Shown here piece after piece: positions 53,444 through 63,519 of a stretch of 64,000 bases of DNA. The stretch's first letter is position 1, and each line of letters opens with the position of its first letter. The notes below the pieces were generated by a model, which did no database searches, had not been told where the DNA came from, and saw only the letters and a list, made by a program, of their open reading frames with translations. The position numbers were made by a program, and so were the translations under genes. This DNA is from Cedecea neteri NBRC 105707 = ATCC 33855 (lineage in GTDB: Bacteria; Pseudomonadota; Gammaproteobacteria; Enterobacterales; Enterobacteriaceae), in contig NZ_BCTL01000020.1 in the NCBI RefSeq assembly GCF_001571265.1, positions 1 through 64,000 on the forward strand, written 5' to 3'.

Positions 53444-55318
53444 ATGATGGACAATTTACGAGCGGCGGCTAACCATGTCGTGCTCAAGATCATTCTGGGT
53501 TTGATTATCTTGTCATTCGTTCTGACTGGCGTAGGTAGCTACCTGACTGGCGGTAACAATAATTATGCCGCAAAAGTAAATGGCCAGGAGATTGCGCGTG
53601 GTCAGTTCGAAAACGCGGTGGCGAACGAGCGTAATCGCCAGCAGCAACAGCTGGGCGATCAGTTCTCCGTTCTCGCGGGTAACGAAGGCTACATGAAGCA
53701 GATGCGTCAGCAGGTGCTCAACCAACTGATTGATGAGGCGCTGCTCGATCAGTACGCCAAACATCTGGGCCTCGGCATCAGCGACGAGCAGGTGAAAATG
53801 GCGATCTTCAGCCAACCTGCCTTCCAGAATAACGGTAAGTTCGATAACGCTCGCTATAACGCAATCATCGGCAACATGGGATTAACTGCCGACCAATATG
53901 CACAAGCGCTGCGCAATCAGCTCACCACCGACCAACTGATTAAAGCCGTGGTCGGCACCGACTTTATGCTCAACGGCGAAACCGACGAGCTGGCGGCATT
54001 GGTCTCCCAGCAGCGCGTCGTGCGCGAAGCCACAATCGACGTGAAAGCGCTGGCCGCGAAGCAAGACGCTACCGAGCAGGAAATCAACGCCAACTACGAG
54101 CAGAACAAAAACCGCTACATCACCCCTGAACAGTTTAAAGTCAGCTACATCAAGCTGGACGCCGCTTCCATGCAGGAAGAGGCCAGTGATGCGGACGTAC
54201 AGGCATACTACGACCAGCACAAAGATGAATTCACCCAGCCGCAGCGCAACCGCTACAGCGTGATTCAGACTAAAACCGAAGACGAAGCGAAAGCGATTCT
54301 CGACGAGCTGAACAAGGGCGGCGATTTTGCCGCGCTGGCTAAGGCGAAGTCTGCTGACATTATCTCTGCCCGTAACGGCGGCGACATGGGTTGGCTGGAA
54401 GCGTCCACTACGCCTGACGAGCTGAAAAATGCCGGCCTGAAAGAAAAAGGCCAGCTGTCCGGCGTCGTTAAATCCTCCGTTGGCTTCCTGATTGTTCGCC
54501 TGGACGATATCCAGCCTGCCGTTGAAAAACCGCTGGCGGAAGTCCGCGACGGCATCGTGGCTAAAGTGAAGCAGGAAAAAGCCGTTGATGCTTACTATGC
54601 ACTGCAGCAGAAAGTCAGCGATGCCGCGAGCAACGACAACGAATCTCTGGCAAGCGCCGAGAAAGTTGCCGGTGTTAAAGCGGTTGAAACCAGCTGGTTC
54701 GGCCACGACAACCTGCCTGAAGAACTGAACTTCAAACCGGTTGCCGATGCTATCTTCAGCGGTGGTTTGGTGGGTGAAAATGGTTCACCGGGCAGCAACT
54801 CCGATATCATTACCGTCGATGGCGACCGTGCTTTTGTGCTGCGCGTCTCCGAGCATAAAACCGAAGCGGTTAAACCTCTGACTGAAGTGCGTGACCAGGT
54901 TATTGCCGCCGTGAAGCAGCAGAAAGCGGAGCAGCAGGCGAAACTGGATGCCGACAAACTGCTGAGCGCGCTGAAACTGGGCAAAGGCGCTGACGAAATG
55001 AAAGCGGCGGGCCTGAGCTTCGGTGAAGCGAAGACGCTGAGCCGTACCGGGCAGGATCCTATCAGCCAGGCCGCCTTTGGGTTGCCTCTGCCGGCGAAAG
55101 ATAAGCCGAGCTTTGGCGTCGCCAATGACATGCAGGGCAACGTAGTACTGCTGTCGCTGGATGAAGTGAAAGCGGGCTCAATGCCGGACGAGCAGAAAAA
55201 AGCGATGGTGCAGGGTATCACTCAGAACAATGCCCAGATTGCTTTCGAAGCGCTGATGTCCAACCTGCGTAAAGAAGCGAAGATCAAACTGGGCGATATC
55301 ATCGACCGGCAGCAGTAA
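53444..55318 (+). CDS. ppiD: Periplasmic folding chaperone PpiD
   Basis: An inner-membrane-anchored chaperone at the exit of SecYEG. It has 624 residues (E. coli 623). One N-terminal helix (~16-34, IILGLIILSFVLTGVGSYL) is followed by a SurA-like N-domain, then a parvulin domain at ~265-360 (RYSVIQTKTEDEAKAILDEL, ARNGGDMGWL). The parvulin domain in E. coli PpiD has little isomerase activity. A CTTGAA at 53368-53373 could be a sigma-32 -35, but its -10 is poor. Confidence 0.97.
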   Translation: MMDNLRAAANHVVLKIILGLIILSFVLTGVGSYLTGGNNNYAAKVNGQEIARGQFENAVANERNRQQQQLGDQFSVLAGNEGYMKQMRQQVLNQLIDEALLDQYAKHLGLGISDEQVKMAIFSQPAFQNNGKFDNARYNAIIGNMGLTADQYAQALRNQLTTDQLIKAVVGTDFMLNGETDELAALVSQQRVVREATIDVKALAAKQDATEQEINANYEQNKNRYITPEQFKVSYIKLDAASMQEEASDADVQAYYDQHKDEFTQPQRNRYSVIQTKTEDEAKAILDELNKGGDFAALAKAKSADIISARNGGDMGWLEASTTPDELKNAGLKEKGQLSGVVKSSVGFLIVRLDDIQPAVEKPLAEVRDGIVAKVKQEKAVDAYYALQQKVSDAASNDNESLASAEKVAGVKAVETSWFGHDNLPEELNFKPVADAIFSGGLVGENGSPGSNSDIITVDGDRAFVLRVSEHKTEAVKPLTEVRDQVIAAVKQQKAEQQAKLDADKLLSALKLGKGADEMKAAGLSFGEAKTLSRTGQDPISQAAFGLPLPAKDKPSFGVANDMQGNVVLLSLDEVKAGSMPDEQKKAMVQGITQNNAQIAFEALMSNLRKEAKIKLGDIIDRQQ

Positions 55319-55385
55319 CCCTCGCAAATTTTTGCAACGCAGTGTAATTCCTGAAGGCCGCTTTCGCGGCCTTTTCCACATTTAA

Positions 55386-55814
<429 letters not shown>

Positions 55815-55864
55815 GTTTACGTGCTCAGGCTTCCACCTGAAGAGGAAAGTTTGCTACGCTGAGT

Positions 55865-55881
55865 TAGAGGTCATACCAGTT
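55865..55881 (-). promoter_or_regulatory. FadR-like operator upstream of fadM
   Basis: Read on the minus strand, AACTGGTATGACCTCTA matches the FadR consensus AACTGGTCGGACCAGTT across AACTGGT-N2-GACC. It lies ~63 bp before the fadM start. FadR repression of fadM is established in E. coli. Confidence 0.65.
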
Positions 55882-55943
55882 GCTGGTATGGCCTCGCTTA
55901 CCTTCACCTGATGACAACAAAAACAGTACAAGGGCCTCGCGCT

Positions 55944-56345
55944 ATGCAGACACATATCAAAGTTCGTGGATATCACATGGACGTCTACCAACACGTTAAC
56001 AACGCTCGTTATCTTGAGTTTCTCGAGGAGGCCCGCTGGGAAGGGCTGGAAAAAACGACGGGTTTCCAGTGGATGACGGAACACAACATCGCTTTCATCG
56101 TGGTGAACATCAATATCAGCTATCGCCGCCCGGCGGTGCTTGGCGACCTGCTTCGCATTGATAGCAAACTGCAGCAGATTAACGGTAAAAGTGGCGTGTT
56201 GAGCCAGGTAGTGACGCTGGAGCCCGAAGGCGAAGCCGTGGCCGACGCGCTGCTGACTTTCGTCTGCATTGATTTAAAAACGCAAAAGGCCGTTCCGTTA
56301 GAAGGTGAATTGCGTGAGAAACTGGAACAGATGATGGGTGCCTAA
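55944..56345 (+). CDS. fadM: Long-chain acyl-CoA thioesterase FadM
   Basis: A hot-dog-fold thioesterase that clears long-chain acyl-CoA esters poorly handled by beta-oxidation. It has 133 residues from the ATG at 55944 (E. coli FadM 132); an in-frame start at 55911 is upstream of the ribosome site. The catalytic Asp is in YHMDVYQHVNNARYLEFLEEARW. A FadR-like operator precedes it. Confidence 0.96.
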   Translation: MQTHIKVRGYHMDVYQHVNNARYLEFLEEARWEGLEKTTGFQWMTEHNIAFIVVNINISYRRPAVLGDLLRIDSKLQQINGKSGVLSQVVTLEPEGEAVADALLTFVCIDLKTQKAVPLEGELREKLEQMMGA

Positions 56346-56354
56346 AATTGCTGG

Positions 56355-56388
56355 CAAAGAGGGAAAAAGCGTGGTTTTTCCCTCTTTG
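56355..56388. terminator. Long hairpin after fadM
   Basis: A perfect 14-bp stem beginning CAAAGAGGGAAAAA and closing TTTTTCCCTCTTTG, with a GCGTGG loop. A and T runs are within the stem, so it could end transcription from both directions. Confidence 0.8.
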
Positions 56389-56400
56389 TGATTATCAGCC

Positions 56401-56422
56401 GAAAATCAATAAATTGATTTTC
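56401..56422. other. Perfect 22-nt palindrome between fadM and queC
   Basis: GAAAATCAAT-AA-ATTGATTTTC, ten-bp arms, followed by CTGTCTTTTT. It may be a second terminator for fadM, a queC-side terminator, or a protein site. Confidence 0.6.
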
Positions 56423-56488
56423 CTGTCTTTTTACGAACCGTTCGGTGTTTGTTCTATCAACAGAGATTTGTCACCACGCCGTTATGCC

Positions 56489-57184
56489 TTACTTCAGGCC
56501 AGTTTTTTGCTTCATTGCGGCCATGACCGCGGATTTGTTGGCCAGATAGTGGTTCAGGCCATTAGCACGCAGGTTGCAGGCGGCGCATTCGCCACAGCCG
56601 TCTCCCTGAATGCCGTTGTAGCAGGTCAGCGTCTCCTGACGGACTGTTTCCAGACTCTGCCAGTAATCGGCCAGCGCCCAGGTTTCCGCTTTGTCCAGCC
56701 ACATCAGCGGCGTTTCAAACCGGATGTCTCTTGCCATCCCGAGGCTTACCGCGTGGTTCAGCGCTTTAACAAACTCGTCGCGGCAGTCCGGGTAGCCGGA
56801 GAAGTCCGTTTCGCAAACGCCGGTTATCACGGATTCCGCTTCAACCTGGTAAGCGTAAATCGCCGCCAGGGTCAGGAACAGGATATTACGGCCAGGTACG
56901 AAAGTACTTGGGATGCCTTTATCCTCAGGGTTGTAACCCGGTACCGGAATGCTGTCTCGCGTCAGGCTACTTACCGCCAGTTCGTTCAGCAGGGTAACGT
57001 CCAGGACTTTATGCGCACGTGCGCCAAGCTTCAACGATAGCTTTTGAGCGACGTCGATTTCTGCCCGATGGCGCTGACCATAATCAAAGGTTACGCAGTG
57101 GACTTCATCGTATTGCTGTAAGGCCTGGATCAGGCAGGTGGTGGAGTCCTGTCCGCCGCTGAAAACCACGACTGTACGTTTCAT
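56489..57184 (-). CDS. queC: 7-cyano-7-deazaguanine synthase QueC
   Basis: Converts 7-carboxy-7-deazaguanine to preQ0, using ATP and ammonia, in the pathway that feeds Tgt and QueA, encoded ~47 kb away in this window. It has 231 residues, equal to E. coli. The PP-loop is [13 protein letters not shown]. Zinc is held by four Cys in [10 protein letters not shown] and the preceding TCYNG. No queD or queE lies beside it. ybaE lies 75 bp upstream on the same strand. Confidence 0.97.
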   Translation of the reverse strand: MKRTVVVFSGGQDSTTCLIQALQQYDEVHCVTFDYGQRHRAEIDVAQKLSLKLGARAHKVLDVTLLNELAVSSLTRDSIPVPGYNPEDKGIPSTFVPGRNILFLTLAAIYAYQVEAESVITGVCETDFSGYPDCRDEFVKALNHAVSLGMARDIRFETPLMWLDKAETWALADYWQSLETVRQETLTCYNGIQGDGCGECAACNLRANGLNHYLANKSAVMAAMKQKTGLK

Positions 57185-57259
57185 TCTCTAATCCTGTCGT
57201 TCATAAGAGTGTCTGGAAAAGGGTATGGTAACGCCCCGCCAGGCCGCGAGCCAGCTTCT

Positions 57260-58963
57260 TCACGCCATTCCCGGCGGTGGGAGCCAGGCTTCACAAAAAT
57301 CAAACCAGCCCCAGGCATTCAATTCAATGCCGTTCACGCCGGGTGGGGCGCTTATCTGGTAGCGATAATTAAATAGCGGTGTGACTATGGCCTCCCGCAT
57401 CAGGCCGTGAAAGACTTCTTTCAGGCCTTCATTACGTTCATGAGGATAAGGGTAAGCCTGCACGGCATCCAGCGTGGCCTGCAGGTGGGCGTAATGCCCG
57501 GCGCTTAATAAATTTGGCCACAGCACATCGCTACGAAGCCATTGCTCCAGGGTGTATTCCGGGGCCTCACCAATCAGCCTGTCGCCCATCACGATATCTG
57601 CCTGGCCTAAATCCCCGCAGCCAGCCCAGGTTTTGGCATCGTGAAAAATCACCGTCAGTTCGCAATCGCGCTCTGCTAAATAGCGCTTGAGCTGAAGGGC
57701 CATGGCGTGAAGCTCAACCGGTAAATGGTAAACCAGTGTGAGCTTTTTCGGTAACGCTACGGCTTTGTGTGCACCCCAACCGGGAATTTGCCAGCCAGGA
57801 ATCATCTCTCGATTGGGGGTGATCAGCTCGCTGTTAAGCGGCAGCGTGGCGATCATCTCCGGTTCCCGGACAATTTGCATGATGGTTCTGGCCTGCGCGG
57901 CGCTGAGCCTTCCCTGTGGGCGGATCCCCAGATAGCAGAAGCCCAGGCTGATGCTGCTGCTCACCGGGCGCAGATTCTCCAGCTCATCCTGTTGACCGAT
58001 GGCGATTTGCACCGGATGCAGGCAGCTTGTACCGAGTGCAGTTTCGAAAAGCTGCGGCGTTATCCAGTATTCAATGGCTTTCAGCAGCGGGTGTTTCAGG
58101 TGGTAGCTTTCAAAACTTTCCAGCCGCACCAGATTTGGCTTAAAACTGGCGATGCGGAACGGGCCGCAGCCCAGCTGAGTATCCTGTGGATGCGCCAGGC
58201 GGCTGCAATAGCTCGCCAGCCGGTGCGCGAGCCAATAGTCAGGCCGATGCAAAATAAAGCGCAGGCACTGCGCGTGCGGGATCTCGATGCGTTTGACGCT
58301 GATAAACAGCCGCCGGAGAGCGGGCAGTTCCAGCAACATCATCAGGCGCTGCTGGAGCTGGTGAGTTTCGACGGGTTCGCCGCTGTGCCAGTGAAGCGTT
58401 GAGCGAATAAAAAAGTCCCAGCACAGGCCCTTGTTTGATACTTGCCAGTGATGGGCGAGGTCAGGCTGGGGCTCCGGTCTTTCACGAGTAAAACGCGTGA
58501 GGCCGGAAAACACCTGCCCGGCGAGATGCTGTTCGGCCCGGCCCGGCAGAAAACCAGGGGCAACGGGATCGAGAGGGCGGTAATAAGGAATGCGCAGCGT
58601 TGGAACGTCGTTTTGCCACTGGCCGCCAAGGAACGGCTGTAATAGCTGGCGTAGCTGTTCCGGCGCAAGCTGGGCCAACTCCAGCGCGTTCTGATGCTGG
58701 CCCTTATCGAGAACCTGCTCCATCATGCCGGACCTGACGTTTTCCGGAGAAACCAGAAACGTCAGGTCACCGCGTTTACCGCGGCCAGACTGCGCGCGCC
58801 AGCGCAACCAGCCCGCGTCTTCAAGCTGATTAAGCAGCGTCCTGACGTGACGGTCGCTACAAAAACAGCGTTCGGCCAGCTCGGCAACGGTCACCTGCTG
58901 CGGTTCCCCGCCGGAAGGCTGCCATAAACGCTGGAACTGATTGAGTCGATTCAGAAGCCGCAT
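57260..58963 (-). CDS. ybaE: SgrR-like regulator/solute-binding protein YbaE
   Basis: A 567-residue protein (E. coli YbaE 566). The N-terminal ~115 residues form an SgrR-type winged helix ([32 protein letters not shown]), and the remainder is a cytoplasmic SBP_bac_5-like ligand domain ([45 protein letters not shown]). SgrR, of the same architecture, senses sugar-phosphate stress; the ligand and targets of YbaE are unknown. Divergent from cof across 93 bp. Confidence 0.93.
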   Translation of the reverse strand: MRLLNRLNQFQRLWQPSGGEPQQVTVAELAERCFCSDRHVRTLLNQLEDAGWLRWRAQSGRGKRGDLTFLVSPENVRSGMMEQVLDKGQHQNALELAQLAPEQLRQLLQPFLGGQWQNDVPTLRIPYYRPLDPVAPGFLPGRAEQHLAGQVFSGLTRFTRERPEPQPDLAHHWQVSNKGLCWDFFIRSTLHWHSGEPVETHQLQQRLMMLLELPALRRLFISVKRIEIPHAQCLRFILHRPDYWLAHRLASYCSRLAHPQDTQLGCGPFRIASFKPNLVRLESFESYHLKHPLLKAIEYWITPQLFETALGTSCLHPVQIAIGQQDELENLRPVSSSISLGFCYLGIRPQGRLSAAQARTIMQIVREPEMIATLPLNSELITPNREMIPGWQIPGWGAHKAVALPKKLTLVYHLPVELHAMALQLKRYLAERDCELTVIFHDAKTWAGCGDLGQADIVMGDRLIGEAPEYTLEQWLRSDVLWPNLLSAGHYAHLQATLDAVQAYPYPHERNEGLKEVFHGLMREAIVTPLFNYRYQISAPPGVNGIELNAWGWFDFCEAWLPPPGMA

Positions 58964-59056
58964 AATAAACCCGGAACATTTTTTCCCAAGTATTCACTAT
59001 TAGTTCCGTATATTCCAGAGGATACTTTTGCCTGTCACGTAACTTCTGGAGTAACC

Positions 59057-59881
59057 ATGGCTCGTCTGGCTGCATTTGATATGGACGGCACGCTGCTGCT
59101 GCCCGACCATCACCTTGGGGACGCTACCCTGAACACGCTGAAGCGCCTGCGTGAAGAGCGGCAGATAACTCTGGCTTTTGCCACCGGCCGCCACGAGCTG
59201 GAGATGCGCCATATTCTCGGCAAGATCGATCTCGAAGCTTTTCTGATCACCGGTAACGGCACACGCATTCACAGCATGGAAGGTGAATTAATGCACCGTA
59301 ACGATCTCTCGCCGTGGGCGGTAGAGACGGTATTGCACGGTCACTGGGACACGGAAGCCAGCATGCATGCCTTTAATGATTCAGGTTGGCTCACCAGCCA
59401 TGAAATCCCGGAAATGCTTCATGCGCACGTATACAGCGGTTTTCGGCCGCATATCGTCGATCTTCGTACTTTACCGGCTCACGAAGTCACCAAGATCTGC
59501 TTCTGCGGCGATCATGACGATCTGTGTCGCCTGCGCATTCAGCTTAATGAAGCGCTGGGCGATCGGGCATTTATTTGCTTCTCGGCAATGGACTGCCTGG
59601 AAGTGCTGCCGGTGGGCAGCAACAAGGGCGCGGCGCTTGGCGTACTGAGCTCGCATTTAGGTTTCACACTGCAGGATTGCATGGCATTTGGCGACGCGAT
59701 GAACGACCGCGAAATGCTCTCGGCGGTAGGGCACGGCCTGATTATGGGCAACGCCATGCCGCAGCTAAAAGCGGATTTACCCCATCTGCCGGTTATCGGC
59801 CACTGCCGTAATCAGGCGGTCTCGCACTATTTGACGCACTGGCTGGACACTCCACATCTCACCTATTCCCCCGAATATTGA
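59057..59881 (+). CDS. cof: HMP-PP phosphatase Cof
   Basis: A HAD-superfamily (class IIB cap) phosphatase; E. coli Cof hydrolyses the thiamine precursor HMP pyrophosphate and other phosphates. It has 274 residues (E. coli 272). HAD motif I is FDMDGTLLL (nucleophile Asp8), motif II AFATGRH, motif III Lys in GSNKGAAL and motif [12 protein letters not shown]. The ATG at 59057 follows TGGAGTAACC. A terminator and an ERIC element follow. Confidence 0.95.
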   Translation: MARLAAFDMDGTLLLPDHHLGDATLNTLKRLREERQITLAFATGRHELEMRHILGKIDLEAFLITGNGTRIHSMEGELMHRNDLSPWAVETVLHGHWDTEASMHAFNDSGWLTSHEIPEMLHAHVYSGFRPHIVDLRTLPAHEVTKICFCGDHDDLCRLRIQLNEALGDRAFICFSAMDCLEVLPVGSNKGAALGVLSSHLGFTLQDCMAFGDAMNDREMLSAVGHGLIMGNAMPQLKADLPHLPVIGHCRNQAVSHYLTHWLDTPHLTYSPEY

Positions 59882-59893
59882 GACCTTACAGCG

Positions 59894-59917
59894 CCGGGCA
59901 TTTAGCCCGGTTTTTTT
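59894..59917 (+). terminator. Terminator after cof
   Basis: The stem CCGGGC/GCCCGG with loop ATTTA is followed by seven T. Confidence 0.92.
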
Positions 59918-60044
59918 ATACCCGTCATACTTCAAGCCGCAGGTGCGTTGACTGCACCCGTTCACCTCAGTCACATAGTTACCTATGCTCCTGAGGATTC
60001 ACGGTCTTGCCGCCTTCCTGCAACTCGAATTATTTAGGGTATTG
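59918..60044. repeat. ERIC element overlapping the 3' end of the PLP-enzyme gene
   Basis: A complete ~127-bp ERIC. The outer ends are TACCCGTCATACTTCAAG and CTCGAATTATTTAGGGTA, and the centre is CACCTCAGTCACATAGTTACCTATG followed by CTGAGGATTCAC, as in the ERIC core. It abuts the cof terminator. Its right end contains the stop codon (60034-60036) and last codons of the convergent PLP-enzyme gene. Confidence 0.9.
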
Positions 60045-61086
60045 ATATGAGACGAGCAATTTCAGCCTTAAACGGGGCAAGATCGCCGATATGATCGTTC
60101 ACCCAGGCAGAGTTGTAGTAGGACTCAAGATAGCGTTCGCCGCTGTCGCAAAGCAGCGTCACGATAGAACCACTCCGGCCTTCCTCACGCATTCTCGCGG
60201 CAAGTTGCAGCACGCCCCACATATTGGTGCCGGTTGAGGCGCCCACTTTGCGGCCAAGCTGGGATTCCAGCCATTGCATAGTGGCGACGCTGGCGGCATC
60301 CGGAACGCGCATCATCTCGTCAATCACATCAGGAATAAAAGAAGGCTCACAGCGTGGGCGTCCAATACCTTCGATTTTGCTGCCGACATCGCTTTTCAGG
60401 CTGCAGTCACGCTGCTGCCAATAATCAAGAAATACTGAATTCTGCGGGTCGACGACCATTAGCTTAGTATCGTGTCCCTGGAAGCGAAGATAACGGCCAA
60501 TGGTAGCTGAAGTTCCGCCGGTACCCGCGCTCATCACGATGTAATCCGGTACCGGGTGTGGCTCATGGGTCATCTGGCGGAAAATACTGTCGGCGATGTT
60601 GTTATTGCCGCGCCAGTCGGTTGCCCGTTCGGCGTAGGTGAACTGATCCATATAATGACCGTTCAGCTCGCGAGCGAGCATTTCCGAAGCGGCATAGATC
60701 TCGCAGGCGCTGTCTACAAAATGGCAGCGGCCGCCGTAGAATTCAATTTGTTCAATTTTGCGTTTTGCGGTGCTGGCTGGCATCACGGCGATAAACGGCA
60801 AGCCGAGCAGGCGAGCAAAATAGGCTTCAGATACCGCCGTTGAGCCAGAAGAGGCTTCGATAATCGTGGTGCCTTCTTTTATCCAGCCGTTACACAGCCC
60901 GTAAAGAAACAGCGAGCGCGCCAGGCGGTGCTTCAGGCTGCCGGTCGGGTGAGTACTCTCATCCTTCAGATACAGCTGAATACCCGGAAAAGCGGGCAAA
61001 GCCAGGCGGATAAGATGCGTATCCGCAGAGCGTTGATAGTCGGCATTGATCTCGCTGATGGCGTTGGTTACCCAGGTGCTGGTCAT
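60034..61086 (-). CDS. PLP-dependent cysteine synthase-like enzyme (probable cysteine desulfhydrase)
   Basis: A 350-residue fold-type II PLP enzyme. The cofactor Lys52 is in PTGSLKHR, the substrate loop is [11 protein letters not shown], and the phosphate-binding loop is [12 protein letters not shown]. The C-terminal serine for the pyridine nitrogen is in LLCDSGERY. The fold is that of O-acetylserine sulfhydrylase, but insertions and the divergent DecR gene point to cysteine breakdown: DecR (CyuR)-type regulators induce cysteine desulfidases in enterobacteria. E. coli K-12 has no gene here. The last residues come from an ERIC element. Confidence 0.82.
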   Translation of the reverse strand: MTSTWVTNAISEINADYQRSADTHLIRLALPAFPGIQLYLKDESTHPTGSLKHRLARSLFLYGLCNGWIKEGTTIIEASSGSTAVSEAYFARLLGLPFIAVMPASTAKRKIEQIEFYGGRCHFVDSACEIYAASEMLARELNGHYMDQFTYAERATDWRGNNNIADSIFRQMTHEPHPVPDYIVMSAGTGGTSATIGRYLRFQGHDTKLMVVDPQNSVFLDYWQQRDCSLKSDVGSKIEGIGRPRCEPSFIPDVIDEMMRVPDAASVATMQWLESQLGRKVGASTGTNMWGVLQLAARMREEGRSGSIVTLLCDSGERYLESYYNSAWVNDHIGDLAPFKAEIARLISIP

Positions 61087-61173
61087 GGAAAATTCTCATT
61101 TATCAATTTGTGCTTAGCGTAATCTAAAGTCAGGATAAAAAAGTTGCCATTTTGCCTGTTTAGCGCTTCCATT

Positions 61174-61190
61174 AGAGAAAATATTTCTCT
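61174..61190. promoter_or_regulatory. Lrp-type dyad between decR and the PLP-enzyme gene
   Basis: AGAGAAA-ATA-TTTCTCT, perfect seven-bp arms, ends 11 bp before the decR start and ~88 bp before the PLP-enzyme start. Lrp/AsnC proteins bind such AT-centred dyads. Probable DecR operator for both genes. Confidence 0.6.
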
Positions 61191-61201
61191 CTGGTGGTCC
61201 T

Positions 61202-61663
61202 GTGATAGATAAAATTGACCAAAAGCTGCTTGCGATGCTGCAGCAGGACTGTACCCTGTCTTTGCAGGCGCTGGCAGATGCCGTTAATCTGACCACCACC
61301 CCGTGCTGGAAACGCTTAAAACGCCTGGAAGACGAAGGCTATATTCGCGGCAAAGTTGCGCTGCTGGATCCGGAAAAACTTGGCCTTGGTCTTACGGCGT
61401 TTGTACTGATTAAAACCCAGCAGCACAGCAGCGAGTGGTACTGCAAATTTGTCTCGGTGGTGGAGGCCATGCCCGAAGTCCTGGGGTTCTGGCGCATGGC
61501 CGGCGAATATGACTACCTGATTCGGGTTCAGGTGGCTGATATGAAGCGGTACGACGACTTTTATAAGCGGCTGGTGAACGGCATCCCGGGATTAAGCGAT
61601 GTCACTTCGAGTTTTGCCATGGAACAGATAAAATACACCACAGCATTACCTCTAACTTCCTGA
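61202..61663 (+). CDS. decR: Lrp/AsnC-family cysteine-responsive regulator DecR
   Basis: A 153-residue regulator (E. coli DecR/YbaO/CyuR 152) with a GTG start at 61202. N-terminal HTH ([35 protein letters not shown]) and C-terminal RAM ligand domain ([36 protein letters not shown]). In E. coli it activates cysteine-detoxifying genes in response to cysteine. Here the PLP enzyme is divergent, so it is the likely target. mdlA follows 74 bp later. Confidence 0.95.
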   Translation: MIDKIDQKLLAMLQQDCTLSLQALADAVNLTTTPCWKRLKRLEDEGYIRGKVALLDPEKLGLGLTAFVLIKTQQHSSEWYCKFVSVVEAMPEVLGFWRMAGEYDYLIRVQVADMKRYDDFYKRLVNGIPGLSDVTSSFAMEQIKYTTALPLTS

Positions 61664-61737
61664 TTCCGCACTGTGCGGAACAGTAGCCTCTACTCTTTTG
61701 CCCTGGCCGGCAGGCAGCATTTCAGGACTTAAACTTC

Positions 61738-63519
61738 GTGCGATTATTTGCTCAATTAAGCTGGTACTTCACCCGCGAGTGGCGACGCTATCTCGGCGCG
61801 GTGGCATTGCTTATTATCATCGCCATTCTGCAGCTCGTGCCGCCGAAAGTGGTGGGCGTGATTGTGGATGGCGTAGTGCAGCAGCGTCTTTCTTCTCAGC
61901 AGGTGCTGATGTGGGTTGGCGTGATGCTGATTATTGCCGTGGTGGTTTATCTGGTGCGCTACGTCTGGCGCGTCCTGCTGTTTGGGGCGTCTTACCAGCT
62001 TGCGGTTGAGCTGCGGGAAAATTATTACCGCCAGCTAAGCCGGCACCATCCTGAGTTTTATCTCCGCCACCGCACCGGTGACCTGATGGCGCGCGCCACT
62101 AACGATGTCGATCGCGTGGTATTTGCCGCGGGGGAAGGGGTGCTAACGCTGGTGGATTCGCTGGTCATGGGCCTGGCGGTGCTAATCGTCATGTCCACCC
62201 AAATCAGCTGGCAGCTTACTCTGCTGGCGCTGTTGCCGATGCCGATTATGGCCGTGGTGATCAAACGCGACGGTGCCCGTTTGCATGACCGCTTCAAAGT
62301 AGCTCAGGCGGCATTCTCGGCCTTAAACGATCGCACGCAGGAAAGCATGACCAGCATCCGTATGATCAAGGCGTTTGGCCTTGAAGATCGGCAGTCGGCG
62401 CTGTTTGCCGCAGAAGCCCAGGATGCAGGGGCGAAAAACATGCGAGTCGCTCGCATTGATGCGCGTTTCGATCCCACCATTTATGTGGCGATTGGGGCAG
62501 CAAACCTGTTAGCCATCGGCGGCGGAAGCTGGATGGTTATCGACGGCACGCTTACCCTCGGGCAGCTCACCAGCTTTGTGATGTATCTTGGCCTGATGAT
62601 TTGGCCGATGCTTGCGCTGGCCTGGATGTTCAATATTGTTGAGCGTGGAAGTGCGGCCTACAGCCGTATCCGTGCGATGCTGGAAGAAGAGCCGGGCGTG
62701 GTTGACGGTGATAAAACGCTGCCGGACGGGCGGGCTGAACTGGTGGCCTCGATTCGCCAGTTCCACTACCCACAGACTGCTCAGCCCACGCTGCAGAACG
62801 TCAACTTCACCCTTAAGCCTGGGGAAATGCTTGGCCTGTGCGGGCCAACGGGCTCGGGGAAAAGCACCATTCTCTCTCTGATTCAGCGTCATTTCGACGT
62901 GGAAGAGGGGGATATTCGCTACCACGATCTCCCGCTCACGGCGCTGAAAATTGACGGCTGGAGAAGCCGCCTGGCTATCGTTAACCAGACGCCATTCCTG
63001 TTCTCTGACACCGTTGCCAGCAACATTGCGCTGGGTAAGCCGGGCGCCACGCAGGAGGAGATTGAGCATGTCGCTCGTCTGGCAAGCGTCCATGAAGATA
63101 TCCTGCGCTTGCCTCAAGGGTACGACACCGAAGTAGGCGAGCGCGGCGTGATGCTTTCCGGCGGGCAAAAACAGCGCATTTCCATTGCCAGGGCGCTGCT
63201 GCTGGACGCCGAGATCCTGATTCTGGACGATGCACTTTCCGCCGTTGACGGCCGTACCGAGCACCAGATTCTGCATAACCTGCGCCAGTGGGGCGAACAC
63301 CGCACGGTCATTATCAGCGCGCACCGCCTGTCTGCGCTAACGGAAGCCAGCGAAATTCTGGTGATGCAGCACGGGCATATCGCCCAACGCGGCAGCCACG
63401 ATAACCTGGCGTCTCAGCCGGGTTGGTACCGTGATATGTACCGTTATCAGCAGCTGGAGGCCGCGCTGGACGAGGCCCCGGAGCAGGAAGAAGTCAGGGA
63501 GAGCGCCAATGAGTCGTAA
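61738..63519 (+). CDS. mdlA: ABC transporter permease/ATP-binding protein MdlA
   Basis: Half of an MsbA/multidrug-like ABC exporter; it probably forms a heterodimer with MdlB. It has 593 residues with a GTG start at 61738 (E. coli MdlA 590). Six membrane helices in ~1-320, then a nucleotide-binding domain: Walker [10 protein letters not shown], signature [10 protein letters not shown], Walker [10 protein letters not shown] (Asp in place of the usual catalytic Glu), H-loop SAHRLS. It overlaps mdlB by 11 bp. The substrate is unknown. Confidence 0.97.
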   Translation: MRLFAQLSWYFTREWRRYLGAVALLIIIAILQLVPPKVVGVIVDGVVQQRLSSQQVLMWVGVMLIIAVVVYLVRYVWRVLLFGASYQLAVELRENYYRQLSRHHPEFYLRHRTGDLMARATNDVDRVVFAAGEGVLTLVDSLVMGLAVLIVMSTQISWQLTLLALLPMPIMAVVIKRDGARLHDRFKVAQAAFSALNDRTQESMTSIRMIKAFGLEDRQSALFAAEAQDAGAKNMRVARIDARFDPTIYVAIGAANLLAIGGGSWMVIDGTLTLGQLTSFVMYLGLMIWPMLALAWMFNIVERGSAAYSRIRAMLEEEPGVVDGDKTLPDGRAELVASIRQFHYPQTAQPTLQNVNFTLKPGEMLGLCGPTGSGKSTILSLIQRHFDVEEGDIRYHDLPLTALKIDGWRSRLAIVNQTPFLFSDTVASNIALGKPGATQEEIEHVARLASVHEDILRLPQGYDTEVGERGVMLSGGQKQRISIARALLLDAEILILDDALSAVDGRTEHQILHNLRQWGEHRTVIISAHRLSALTEASEILVMQHGHIAQRGSHDNLASQPGWYRDMYRYQQLEAALDEAPEQEEVRESANES

